Shown: piece after piece, positions 22,385 to 34,255 of the stretch
How positions within the stretch are numbered: the first letter of the stretch is position 1
How the letters are laid out: every line of letters begins with the position of its first letter
From: Paraspadella gotoi
Taxonomy: Eukaryota > Chaetognatha
Length of the DNA: 64,000 nt
Direction: 5' to 3'
Assembly (NCBI GenBank): GCA_051294375.1
Contig: CM119269.1
Coordinates: 8,753,619-8,817,618, forward strand
Notes under the pieces: generated by a model
Seen by the model: the letters and a program-made list of their open reading frames with translations, nothing else
The model's database searches: none
Told to the model about the DNA's origin: nothing
Made by a program: the position numbers and the translations under genes

Positions 22385-25300
22385 GAAGAAGCGATAAAGA
22401 AAAAGAAGAAGCAGGCGAAAAAGAGAGAGGAATGCAAAAAGTTTTGCTGCAACAAAGAGGAGAAAACCTGCATGGAAAAGACAGGATTCGATTGGTTCTT
22501 CATCATATTCAACCTGATAATGTTTTGGTGAGGATCTGCAAATCGTCAATCCGTATATTAGGAGTCTACGTCGTTCTTAGAGATCGAGGAAGACTTTTTC
22601 AATGGAGATTTTCTTTAAAATCTGACTACCAAACAATATAAACGCTCCTGGTAAAAATTCGGGTAAAATATCGATGTAAAAACACTTGATTCCGATCCTG
22701 TTGTATCTGAAGGGCTCGCATTTTTTTTCTCTTGTCAAATCATCAACATTTTGATATCAAACAAGCCAGAACAAATAGACTGCTTCTGGACGGGACAATT
22801 TTCTATCTCTGATTTTATATAGAAATGAAAGGGATTTTTTTCCTTGAAAACGATATAAACGTGACTGAGGTATGTTCCTGTTCAACAAATGACGTCTAAT
22901 TTTGGAATCCTTTGGCAAAGTGTCTGAAGGGCTCTCAAAATTTTTCTTTACATTTTATTTGGTTATTTTGATATGATACGATCCTGGGAAAGTTAATTAG
23001 TCCATTTTGGTGAAATTTTTATTTAAAGTAAAAGTAAAAGAGAAGCTAACGATCGGAATTCTAAGAGTTTTCAACCGGGAGTCAGATTCGGGAAAAATCT
23101 TCTATGGCGAAAATCTTCCAAAGAAGGGGTTGATTTTCCGAAGATTTTGGTTAATATTTTCTATATTTATGGTCGGATTTTTTGGAAACTTAATATTAAC
23201 AATATTGCCATCATTCTACCTTGGCCGGTATAAGAATATATTGAAAAAACCTCGGGCTTTTTTCATCAGAGCTTAGTCCTACGTATATCGTTGTTAACCC
23301 ATCCTAATATGTTGATGGGCTACGTGGTCGTTTATCATTGCATCGACTTAGGATCCTTGTATTCAGAAAAAAAATTACCTCTTCCAGTATTGTTCGGTTA
23401 CTATTAACGAAATTAATTTACCTTGCACCATAATACAAATTAGGCCAAACGACGGATCGGTTTAAACCATCTCCAGTCATTTCTAATAATATTGGAGTAA
23501 CATTTTTCCAACTTTTAGGGAAAAAATCCTGTCCATTTTTGTCCATTTTGACTTTAAATGCCAAGGAAAGTTGATAAAATTTTGTACTTTTGCTTTCGGT
23601 TTTTCTTTATCTTCTTCACCCCAACGGATCTTTTAACAACTACAAAATGTTTTAAAAACTTCTTTGTTTTTAATTTTAATTTTGATTTTTAAGGACGGGA
23701 ATGAATTTGTTATTTTTTGTGACTGAGAATGAAGAGAATAGTTTTAACATATGAGGTACATATTGACGTTTACAAAACAAACTAAAAAACCGCATCCTTT
23801 TAACTTAATGAAAAAATTTTATGCATTTTTGTGTCGATTTACTAAAACTGCGAGACAACCAAAATTTAAATAAAATGATGCGATATCATAAATTTATTTT
23901 CTTATAAAGGTAATAAAGCATTTTAATTGATTTGGCTCAATGTAAATGCAGAAAATAAACGATTTGGAAGAGGAAAGCGAGAACAAGTTAAGGAGAAGTG
24001 GTGAGAATGAGAAAGAAGGGGTGAAAAGCAAAAAAAAGTAGGGAAAGGGGGAAGAAAATAATGAGACAAAAGCAATGCGGGAAAAGATGGGAACAAATGC
24101 AAAGAAAAAGAGGGGAAAAGAAAGAGAAGGAGTGAAGGAGAGATAAAAGGATGAGGAAAGTAGGTAGGGCCGTAAAAATGGTAAGTGACGGCGTGAGAAG
24201 TAGGGCAGGAAAGAGGAAGAGAAAAATAAAAAGTCAGAGAAGATAAGAGACGAGGAGAAAGAATCAGGGAAAAGTGATGAGGGAAAAAATTGTATCAGAT
24301 AATGCGTTGTCTTGCCTGAAGAGTTTTGTGTAAATATAAATTTGATCTTTAAAATTTTTTTGTACCATAAAAATTCATACATACTTTTTTGTCAAATCAG
24401 GGAGTTAATGAGATTAGATTGATAAGCAACGAAGAAATCATGTCTTACCGTATTTTGAACTCGTAGAAATGTAACTGAACAGTACTATGTAATAAAAAGA
24501 GATAATCATAGCAAACCGTTTTTTTAAATAAAGAAAGCTTCCTACTAATCAATTAGATCAAAAGAGATTGTAATGTAAGTTCAGAAATCATTGTCTAAAA
24601 GAGCCCGATCGTACGTGGTGCCAATTCAAAGTACAGAAGGCTTCTTATTATAGAATGATATCGGGTTTCTTTCCGACCAGGGTTCCCACCAAACTACCAG
24701 ATGGAATTTTATAAAATTTTACATACAGGGTTAATGACTAAATTAATATTGATATCCAATCCCTAAAAGGAGATACAGGGCCCAGTGGGGAAAATGTTTG
24801 CTATTTTTGATCCCCGAGGGGACCTACATCTCGGCTCATTGAAAATCGCCTCAATAGTTCCCATAGTTCTCATAGGAATCGCGCATACCAAATTTCTATA
24901 AATTTGGTTGAGTACTCTATTCGGAATCATATCTGGTCAGAAAAAAGTATCATATCATTTTATAATATGAAGCACGTTTGACGATAGTGAAGAGACAGTA
25001 ATTATTGTTATGTGTTAGTGACAGAATCGTTCAATATAAACACGAAACAGTCCCTGAGCTTCGGATTAAGCTGTAACACCGTGTTTCAGGCGGGTTAAGT
25101 GACCCGTTCCTCTTAACTGTGTTATTGGCGGTAAGTGCATCGCCAGGTTGAGGCATGTCGCCTGTTAGAGTTGTTGCTGTTGTGTTCGTAAGTCGGGCTC
25201 ACCAATGAAGAGACAATAATTATTGTTATGTGTTAGTGACAAAACCGTTCAATATAAGCAGTCCCTGAGCTTCGGATCGGGCTGTAACACCATGTTACTG

Positions 25301-28300
25301 GCGGGTGAAGCGCCCCATCCCTCTTAACTGCAAGGCAACCACCGGGCAAGAACCCCGGACCTTTGGGTTGGGAGGCGAATGACTTGCCTCCGGCACCAAC
25401 GGCCGCTGATGAATGGTTGGTGGATTTTAGTCTACCATCATAGTATCTTAAGAATATTTTCTTTCAGTAAAAGGTATCTGGCTTTGTAATAATATTTGAA
25501 TTTTTTAGCTAATGATTGATAAACATAAACATACATGGTGACAATTATAAACACGTTGCTAAAAAAACGCTTCTATTTACAAACCTGTAAAAATTAAAAA
25601 TGTTAAATATTAACTTTAAAGTAAAAACCAAAACTATTTATAAGTAGAAATTATAGATGAATCGATTTTGATATGCCTTAGCAATGATAGCAGGAAGATA
25701 AAGTTGAAAACCGTCTCTTATTTTTAAACTCACTATTTTTCTATTCATTTTTTTCTCTGACTTTCAGTTAGCTTTTTAAAAAAAATTTAATAAAATAGTA
25801 TCAATATTATTATCTTCTGAAAGCCCTTGCAAATATGAAGAGAATGATGTATTTACGAATACTGTAGTATAAAATTAGCCTGCCCAGCTTAAATTTAATT
25901 AAGATAGTAAAAACCAAAACTTTTTTCAAAAAATAAAGCAAATAGAGGATTATTATTTAATTCTGGATTAGCATTACTAAATCATTTGGGCTTTTTTATG
26001 ATACCCGTATAAATAAGAATTTTTTAGATTATTATAATTTAAATAAGTTATATATTTTAAAAAAACAGATTTAAAATTTTAGATAATTCCATTTTAACTC
26101 TCTTAATTTAACAGAGGCTGGGTGGGTTAAATTTTGTTAGAACTTTCGTAAGTATATCATTCCCTTTACCTTTTAAGGGTTTAGTTATTAATATTAGTAA
26201 TATTTTAATTAATTTAAAAAAATTAAAAGTCAAATTTAAAAACAGTGAGTTGGAAGATGAAAGGCCATTTTCAAAACTAACTTTCTCCACAGATTATTAA
26301 AGCATATCTTAACTGATCAATATAAAATTTATACAGATAAATGATTTTGATATTTTTCTAGCGGCGGATTTAGAATTGTCACCTTGTAAACCGTTGTGAA
26401 ATCAAAGTTTTTAACACATTCCATCTAAGGTTAATTCTGTTCGGTCTGATGGCGGGGATGTTCGTCATTTTCACCGCGATCGAAGGTGGTGACCCGACGA
26501 CCGGTCCCGGATTCGAAAAGAAGATGCCCAAGTTGATTGACTTCTCAGCCGTCAAGAGAAACATAAATAAAGGTTTTTATTATTTTAATTATCGAATTAC
26601 TAAATTGATCAATTTTGTCAAGGATCTTAAATTCTTAATCCTTATAACTAATCCTTAAGTTAATGGTTCACCTTAATTCCTTACTGAATATATAATCTTA
26701 ATCCTAAACAGTTACCCATAATCCTAAACCTTAATCGATGGCTCAAAATTTAATCCCAAACTAAAAATTCCTAACCCTGACTCCTAAAATAATCGTTAAA
26801 ATTATCCAAACCTTAAACTTAAAGTTACCCAATAAATATAATGATAAGGTTTCGGGGGAAAACACAAGCTGGAGTTTCCTTACAAATATGGATCGATGCT
26901 GTACTTTCCTGGGCTAGAGCCTGTTACCCTCGGCGAGTGGAGTGGCTACAGGGGGAAAAAGAAAAGGGCCTACGAGAGCTATCAACAATTTTTTCGCGGG
27001 GTCGCCCTGGAATTCAAGATTCATAAAAATGGGAGCGTGAGAAGTGAGTAGTGTTGGATATTAGTTATTAGTTGTCGTTGTATAACTATTAAGTTAGCTT
27101 TAGTTTTTCTAATGATATAGTTCTACCTTTTTGAGGTAAAAAAAGGATAATTTCTCTTCCTTTCTTTCTCTTCTCTCCCTTCTTGAGTTCTTAATTTTTT
27201 ATTTCGCCAGACGGGCCCGTCTTGGGCGACCTTTAGGTTTAATAATGCTTCTTATTGACGTCGTCGTCGTCGTGGTTGTCGTTGTCATACTTTTTTTACA
27301 ATTGGATATTGTAAAAATGTGTATTTGTAAGAAGCTAAAAATTTAGATTTGGCTTTTCATTATTAAGATCTTTTAAAATAACATATTTCATATTGATACA
27401 AATATTTTTTTTAAATTCCCATCATATTATGACTAACTGTGATATGCAAATTAGAATATAGTATAGTATAATATAATATAGTATAGTATAGAAAAAAATT
27501 TATTGTTTTTAAATTAAATGTAGCTCTCTCACTCTCTTTTTTTCTCAGTCGCTGCCTCTTTTTATTCATCCAAAAACGAGTTGATCGCTGCAGCCGCTGG
27601 ACTTTATTCTCTCTCTCTCTTTCTCTTTCACTCTCTCTATCTTTATCTTTCTCTCTCTCTTTCTCTCTCATTCTTTATCTCTCTATATTTCTCTATTTAT
27701 CTTTATTTGTTTTTAATTTTAAAAAATATTGTTAGAATCGAACTTATCTCTTTTTCTATCTTTCTATCTCTCCCGCATTTATTCATTCAATGTTTTTAAA
27801 TTTAATTAAATTCGTTCAATTTAATTAATTCAATTCATACATTTAAATTTATTTACTCAATGAAATTTATTTATCTCAATTTTTTAATTTATTTAAATTA
27901 AATAAACTTAAATTTGATTCATTCATTTAATTCATTTTATTTAATTCATTTAATTCAATTCATTTTATTTAATTCATTTCATTCAAATCATTTATTTCAA
28001 TTCATTTTATTTCGTTTTATTCATTCATTTCAATTTTTATACGTTTTCCCCTTAATGATTCCTTCTCATCACATCCATAATTCATTATAATTGCATCAAT
28101 AATTCGTTAACATCGCATCAATAATTCATCAACATTACATCAATAATTCGTTTTTAAGATTTGTTTTATTAATTTTTTTTTGATAGTAAAGTCTGACAAG
28201 ATCACTATACTTTTTCTTCCCTTCTCCCTTCTCTGCCTTCTTCCTTCTTTCCCTTCTCATTCTCATTCTCATCTCCGTTTTCTCCCTTATTATATCGATC

Positions 28301-30744
28301 AATTTTTAAACCAGAAAAATGGGCGAACGAATACAACGAATTGTACTGGGATTATTTCAAGAAAAGGTTAAAGATAATGCTGTGATTCGTCTTCTTGTAA
28401 CATAATGGTTCACACTTCATAGTATGTACGTCATATTGAAACAACTGCAAAGGGTTGTATCCGTATGAATTTCTAGCATAAAGTAATTTCATTCAACCTA
28501 TTTATAATTCAAGTCACGTCCTTTTATCTCATTGTTTATTTGTAAAAAATTAACGGGAAACGAAAGGTACAAAATCCCGAGGACGTCGATGAACCAATCC
28601 TGCTTGGTCAACCCTGGCAAGTTCCGCCCTTACGGAAAAGGCTGGAACAAGGCGGCTTGCCCCTGGCCCAACACCAACAACATTACAAAGAAGTCTTTTC
28701 TTACCCATCACTGCAAGGAGGTCAAGAAGGGGAAGGGCAGGTCGAAGAAAGGAAAGGGCAAAACCAACACTACTCAATGCTATCCTTACATCTACTTCAC
28801 CATCAACAAAGTCTATGGGTGGATTCCTCAAAAGACGAGGCTAAATGACACGGTGAGGAAAGTGTATAAAAGCAGTGAGATGAGGTGATGAAGTTTAAAA
28901 ATGTGTAATGATAAGTGAAAATCAGTGAGAAGTGAAGATCGGAGAGTGAAGCGTGAGAGCGTGATCTGTGTTTAGCAATTATTTAAGGGGGATGATAAAA
29001 GGTTATAAGTGTAAGACGAGAAGTAAATGGAGGGTTGAGTAGTGAGAGAGATGAATGCAGACTAAAGAGAGACCAAATTAGGACTGAGAACTGAGAGAAG
29101 AAGAGACGATAATGAGTGAGATAGAAAAGTCAAGTCCGACAACGAGAAGGATATCATTAAAAGATATTGTTAATTAATTGTTGATTTAATTATGCAAGTT
29201 GATTAAATTATGAAAGTTGACCAAATTATGCAAGTTGGTATTGGCACAGCTACTGGTAATGATTGATAGATCAATTGATTTATAGATTTTTTCATAGATT
29301 TATTAAGAAGTCTGTTATGATTTGTTATAATTACAAATTGAGAGTCAGAAAAATTACCATGACGCAAACGGCCACTACTTGTCCGCAGTGGCCGAACACG
29401 CCATTGAAGCAGGTCATCTGTTCAGAGAGACAGACTGTCTTTTGGTGGCCAGAGATGACAACTGTTACACGAGAGGTATTAGAAAGGCAATTTACATCAA
29501 AGCCCTCGAGCCCTCTTTGAACCGTGATGGAGGGCTGCCCCCCTGCTACGACTCGCTCCTCACGAGCGTGGTGGCTCGTCCTGAGCCACCAAGGCTCCAC
29601 AATGACTCCCCTGTCCCGACTCAACGGAGCAGAGGGAGAGCTTCCCTGGCACGTCAGTGGTCAAGCAGTGCCGCATCCTCAACTGTAGAAACACGGGATG
29701 ACTCACCTCAACCCAGGCGCCCACCCAAAAGACGGCTACAGCTGGAGGATGGCGGGATCCCAGAGTCAGCCCCAAAGCAGACCCGTGGTTCTATAGAAGA
29801 TATTGTTGGTTTGTTAGTAGTTTGGTTGTTCTATTTAGAAGATATTATTGTTTTGTTAGTTGTTTGGTTGTTCTATTTAGAAGATATTGTTGTTTTGTTA
29901 GTAGTTTGGTTGTTTTATTTAGAAGATATTGTTGTTTTGTTAGTAGATTTGTTGTTCTATTTAAAAGATATTGTTGTTTAGTTAGTAGTTTGGTTGTTCT
30001 ATTAAAGTTCTAATATTTAGGATAAGCAGATCCGACTCAAAACTATTAATCGCAGTTTCGTTTGATCACGTGATTTAGGTAACCATCTACTGCGAGATCG
30101 ACGCCAGCGAAGGACGCAACCAAATCGGACACTTAAAAAAAAGAGACTTTGAAGTACGTGGAAGGATTCCAGAATGAGGCTCCACCACTCTCGGTACGAG
30201 GCTCCCATTACCCCCTTTGTGCCTTTGTAGGGAAAGGTTGAGAAGAAGATTGAGGGAGTGATGGACGACTTTGTCCAAGTGGACGCTTCGAGATATCCTT
30301 ACCTGGGACAAGATGGTTACATCTCTCCGATGATCAGGTGTGTTGGGTTCAGTTGGTTTTGAGTCGGATGGATTACTTTATTTTATCGGTTCGTTGGTTA
30401 AATCGTGTCTGTGTGTCCGCTAAATCGCTTGATTAAATCACTGGGTTAATTCACTTATATCCATTTTGTTCTTGATTTTATTGATGTTAATTTTAATTAT
30501 TCGTGAATCACGTTTCCTCTTCTACCGAGTCTCGTTGGACCCGATTTCGTTAAAGCCGAACTGCGAGTTTTCATTTTCATTTTGCAGATACAAAGTGGTG
30601 AAGCTGCCAAAGATGAAGAAGCAGGACGTGGACATGATTCTCAAGTGTCGCGTCGACTACGAAGGTTACGATGACCAGATGCTCAAACGTGCCCCATTCC
30701 ACACGCGGATCAACGAGGAAAGATATTGGACTCACATTAGGTGA
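22385..30744 (+). CDS. Sodium/potassium-transporting ATPase subunit beta-like
   Basis: The beta subunit is a type II glycoprotein needed for folding and surface delivery of the Na+/K+ (or H+/K+) ATPase alpha subunit. Exons: 22385-22527, 26430-26572, 26849-27043, 28315-28366, 28567-28852, 30079-30153, 30231-30337, 30588-30744; all phases agree. A Lys-rich cytoplasmic start (KKKKKQAKKREECKKFCC) precedes one TM helix, FDWFFIIFNLIMFW joined to LILFGLMAGMFVIF across the first intron. This matches the beta-family FYGCLAGIF region. The ectodomain has NQS, NIT and NTT glycosylation sites. It also has CYPYIYFTINKVYGW (family PCxxLKLNRxxGW), VTIYCEIDASEGRNQIG (family V.CEGE), YPYLGQDGYISPMIRY (family YFPYYG...YLQPLVAV) and a late ILKC. 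A Lys/Gly-rich insertion (KKGKGRSKKGKGK) is unusual. The exon with the initiator Met was not found; the acceptor at 22384 (CTCCTCAG) shows it lies upstream. Confidence 0.85.
23890..24300. repeat. Purine-rich (GA/GGAAA) stretch in ATPase beta intron
   Basis: The plus strand is almost purely A and G with scattered T, producing a Ser/Phe-rich ORF on the minus strand that I regard as an artefact. It lies in the large first visible intron. Confidence 0.6.
24988..25440 (-). mobile_element. Short non-autonomous LTR element (TRIM-like), copy B
   Basis: On the minus strand, a 235-bp LTR (25206-25440) starts TGATGGTAGACTAAAATCC and ends TTGTCTCTTCA. It is followed at once by TTGGTGAGCCCGACTTACG, the same primer-site-like motif as copy A. 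A ~90-bp internal region with GGCGACATGCCTCAAC follows. Then comes a 5'-truncated second LTR (24988-25118) ending CTGTCTCTTCA. TG...CA ends, two LTRs and almost no internal sequence fit a terminal-repeat retrotransposon in miniature. It lies inside the ATPase beta intron, antisense to the gene. Confidence 0.75.
26640..26830. repeat. Degenerate CCTAA-type repeat in ATPase beta intron
   Basis: Repeated short blocks such as TAATCCTAAAC, CCTTAATC, CCTAACCCTGA and AACCTTAAACTT occur at 6-20 bp spacing. They resemble a heavily decayed CCCTAA telomeric repeat or a simple satellite. Confidence 0.4.
29349..29790 (+). mobile_element. Penelope-like GIY-YIG endonuclease C-terminal remnant
   Basis: The reading frame over 29349-29570 gives LSAVAEHAIEAGHLF, LLVARDDNCYTRGIRKAIY and LNRDGGLPPCYDSLLTS. 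This matches the typical end of GIY-YIG-type endonuclease tails of Penelope-like retroelements (EHA...GH..., R...RR.REAI.I, LNRDGG...YDSLL). It then runs into a Pro/Arg/Ser-rich tail. No reverse transcriptase is present, so this is a 5'-truncated relic. It sits in the intron between 28852 and 30079 of the ATPase beta-like gene. Confidence 0.65.
29795..30005. repeat. 42-bp minisatellite, ~5 copies
   Basis: The unit has core AGAAGATATTGTTGTTTTGT and a GGTTGTTCTATTT end, and repeats about five times with a few substitutions. It starts immediately after the Penelope remnant, suggesting it is the element's 3' tail. The frame stays open across units (14 codons each), which explains the hydrophobic ORF there. 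Confidence 0.85.
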
Positions 30745-31436
30745 GGTGAAGATGTGGTTGTTGTTGTTGTTGTTTTTGTTATCGTTTTCGTCTTGTAAAA
30801 TTCCTATCCATACATGAAGGTCCAGTTCTTTTTGGACAAAAAATTAAGTACTTACAGGTTGAGAGCGGTTTAAGATATTTAAAAAAATTAAAACCATATA
30901 AAAAAATTAGGCGCTTTCGTCCTGGCCCAAAAATGGTTTTACAACTGTCTTAATTTACCCTTTTTTTCATCACATGTCTTATTTTTCCGCGCCTTTCCCC
31001 GACAAAATTTAAAATTTTTTTAGTAAAAATCAAAAATAAAGACGAGGACAGTTCACCTGACTGTGATCCTATTGACTATTACGAAGGGGTAGTGCCAGAA
31101 GTCAAATTCGTTTCCTGCATAACCTTCCACTTTCTGAAAGATAGTGGTCAAAATGTAAGCTATCCTGCCGGGCCTAGTCGAAAAGCATTGTGTTGTCTTT
31201 CATGGATACTTTTTACACTTTTACTAATTCTTATTCCATTACAATAATATTTACCCATAATAATGACTTTCTTAATATTTTCCGAATTGAGATTATGCTC
31301 CCTATATTAACTTAAGTGACAATTAAAAAAAAGCTTTGTTTTCATATTTAACTAACGATATTAGACTAAGTATGACCTCTACCTCCGAACAAGCTTTGAA
31401 TTTTTCTCTGCACACATCGCCTCGCACACCCTGACT

Positions 31437-31739
31437 TCATCGCGATATCGTCATAAAAAGAAAGCGAATTCTTTTCAGATTTCGTATGTCGTCGTCTTCG
31501 TGGAAGACGACGCCTTCAGTCGTGAGTCTCGCGTTCGGCGTCGTCGCTGCCATCTTAACAGGCGCCATCGCTTCGGGCGTCGTCGTTACCATCTTCACAG
31601 GCGCCATCGCTTCGGGCCTCGTCGCCGCCATCTTCACCGGCGTCATCGCTTCCGATTTGGCGGCGAGCGGCATCAACGGCGCTTTCTTGGCCGGCGTCAC
31701 GCCCCTCGGTGTCGATTCTTCGCTCTCATCGATGCTCAC
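31437..31739 (-). CDS. Small protein with 13-aa tandem repeats, unknown
   Basis: A 100-aa ORF begins MSIDESEESTPRGVTPAKKA. It contains three to four copies of a 13-residue repeat of the form (R/T)PEAMAPVKM(A/V)(A/T)T, then TEGVVFHEDDDIRNLKRIRF. The opposite strand is also open because of the 39-bp repeat, but the minus-strand product has balanced, charged, protein-like composition. Acidic start and Ala/Pro/Lys repeats recall linker-like nuclear proteins, without a recognised domain. It may be a terminal exon of a larger gene; the upstream DNA is a long CT tract. Confidence 0.4.
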   Translation of the reverse strand: MSIDESEESTPRGVTPAKKAPLMPLAAKSEAMTPVKMAATRPEAMAPVKMVTTTPEAMAPVKMAATTPNARLTTEGVVFHEDDDIRNLKRIRFLFMTISR

Positions 31740-31804
31740 TTGTTTTTTTTAAATGATAAATGTAATGAGTAGTAATAAAAGTAAACGCAGATATTGTAGT
31801 TTTT

Positions 31805-31909
<105 letters not shown>

Positions 31910-32612
31910 TTCTTCTCTCTCATTTAAAAATTAGCTTAAAAATTGTACTTACATAGAAATAAGATAACAAAAATAAACCTTCACACCATAAAACTTTAGT
32001 TAGCCCGGGTTAAGAAAAAAAAAACACCAAAATCTGTGATAATCAATAAATATTTTTTTTCGACTAAAACTTTTAATTGTCTCGGCCAAAATATGGACAT
32101 GCCCATGTATTTCTCGTGGAATCCCGACACGGTGTTTCTCTTCAAAGGCTGGAATTTGCAGGTGCAGCACTACATTTTTATTTTTATTCCCTGTACCACG
32201 CAATAAATTTATGATCCCACTACGCATTCACGATTATATCTCTTCATTACAGAGTAATCCGTTGTACCACGTATCAACATTCACCAATTCATTTCTGATC
32301 TTTAGTTGCACCAGGCATCCCCGATTATCACCGCTTGCCACAGCGATCCTCTGTACCCCGCAGCCCCTAATCATCCTAAATGACAAGGCAATCTCTTGTA
32401 GTACCGTGCAACAGCAATTATATTTCTTCATGCGCATTCGAGATTGCCCCTACTTAACAGAGAAATCTGCTTTACCACACATCCCTGATTTTCTTTACTT
32501 AAAAAGAATTCCAATTTACCACGCATCCGCGAATCTCCATAATTTACAGAGCGATCCGCTGTACCACGCCGCCGCTGCTCTGCTCGTCTTTTTTCTCTCC
32601 TTTGTGGATCAG

Positions 32613-33376
32613 TTCGTCGAGTTTCTTCGAATCATCGGCGCTGAAATTCTGAGATCGAAAAAGGAGAAATGCTGCGAGACAGAGGGTGGACCTTGCAGGG
32701 CCGTGATGCAGGTCGGGGCCTGAAATGCGGGGCCGTGTTGCAGGTCGCGGCTGGAATTAAAAGGCTGTGAACTGGCGTGGCGAATTTCGTAATTGCTGGG
32801 TCTTAATCTGTGGTTTTCAATCGCTGCTGTTTGGTGAATCGTACTTATGGCTTTTTTACATCCAATTGTTGTCATCATCGTGGTTTAGGTCATCGCCCAC
32901 GTGGTTAAAGTCGTGTGGTTTTGGATCAGTCCTCCAGTGGTTGTCATCATTGTGGTTTCAGTCGTGGTCTTTGTCAAGTTTGTGGTTTTCATCTCCGTCG
33001 CTCAATCCCTTCCTCGTTTTTCACAGTTGAACCAACTTTCCAAACGCGGCTGCTGCAATCCTGACCCCGCGGGTCAGTTCTGCTGCGAACAGTCGAAACA
33101 CAAACCTTCAGGATGCTGCGAGACCGTCGCCGTCGTCACAGGTCCCCGTCTTTGCTGCTTCTACTCCTACAAGCTTAATGCTTACTAAGCCTGACTATTG
33201 CACTCAGAGGGAGAGGCGTTGCAAGATAACACGAACAAATCCCGTCGCATGCACACGTGCGCTAAGGAAAGGTGCACGCAGGAATTTTGTCCGGGGAAGA
33301 AAAGGAGATGTCGACCGCCGAGATCTTCCCACGTCGTTAAGACGCTGTTGAAGGTGGGAGGTCCAGCAAATCGGTC

Positions 33377-33439
<63 letters not shown>

Positions 33440-34255
33440 TAATCCACCATTCAGAAATTCAGTCGCGTAATTTTATTATTAATAAATTATTAACTCGTCA
33501 AACGGTAAATCGTCAATCAATCAATCAATTAAACAGTGAATCAATCTATCAATTAAATAAATCAAATCAATCGATCATATATCCGATTAAACTAATTAAA
33601 TCAATAGACAGTATATTTAATAAATCGACAAATTCAGTTATAAAATCGGTCCTGGTTTTGGTTAAAAACCCCCAAATCCTGACCCAGATCCTTCGCCTCA
33701 CCATCCACTACGTCGTGATGAACGCGACGATGACTTTCTCCACTTGGATTCTTTTCAGCGCGGGACTGGGCGCCGGACTTGGGTGAGATAATAACCGATC
33801 GTCAAGGAACAATAATATAATTTATAGGTTTATACCGTGTTAAATGCAAGAAAGTAGCATTTTTTTTGTCTTTCTTTCTATTATTCCTATCTAATTGTTT
33901 TTTTTTTTTCATCTTCTTTCTTTCCTACTTTCCTCGCCTTTTTTCTCAGTTAATTTTTTTTTGTCCTCTTATCTCTCTTTAATTCTTTCTTTTTTATTTC
34001 TTTCCTCAATTTTCCCGTTTTTTTTTCTTTTTTCTTTCTTTCTCTCCGTCAATGTTCCTTTCTATCCTTCACTTTCTAAGCTATTTCTGCTTCGCCTGGA
34101 AGACCGAACAGAAAATGGCGGAGTTGGTGACGAAGAAGCGGGAAACGCTGCGCCAGCGGCAACAGCAGCCGGGTCAGTCCGTTTCGTCGAGAGACCCGTG
34201 CTGCCGTGCCAAGAGTCAACTCTCCGTCAACGAAGTCTTGGATACTGTCTTTTAA
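32613..34255 (+). CDS. Two-TM, Cys-rich membrane protein, unknown family
   Basis: Exons 32613-32711, 32889-33141, 33208-33353, 33688-33782 and 34081-34255 join with consistent phase. A basic N-terminal part (EILRSKKEKCCETEGGPCR) precedes TM1 (PPVVVIIVVSVVVFVKFVVF). A Cys-rich loop follows, with several CC pairs (RGCCNPDP, GQFCCEQ, SGCCETV, RMHTCAKERCTQEFCPGKKR). Then comes TM2 (MTFSTWILFSAGLGAGLGCY) and a basic Gln-rich tail ending VNEVLDTVF. The layout of two TMs with a disulfide-rich loop resembles auxiliary channel subunits (TipE, BK beta), but sequence identity is not evident. The initiator exon was not found. The intron 33142-33207 is only 66 bp. GTCTTTTAA, which ends the CDS, is repeated through the 3' flank. 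Confidence 0.55.
33376..33440. repeat. (ATCA)n microsatellite
   Basis: About 16 units of AATC/ATCA lie in an intron of the two-TM gene, with more scattered AATCAATC blocks to 33600. Confidence 0.9.

Noticed and set aside
23894-24382. 162-codon Ser/Phe/Pro ORF on the minus strand
   Set aside because: Purine-rich simple sequence in an intron, no domain or splice support.
32211-32610. Upstream extension of the two-TM gene ORF (MIPLRIHDYIS...)
   Set aside because: The DNA shows loosely repeated GATCCGCTGTACCACGC-like blocks and a pyrimidine tract with an acceptor at 32612, so coding is taken to start after it.
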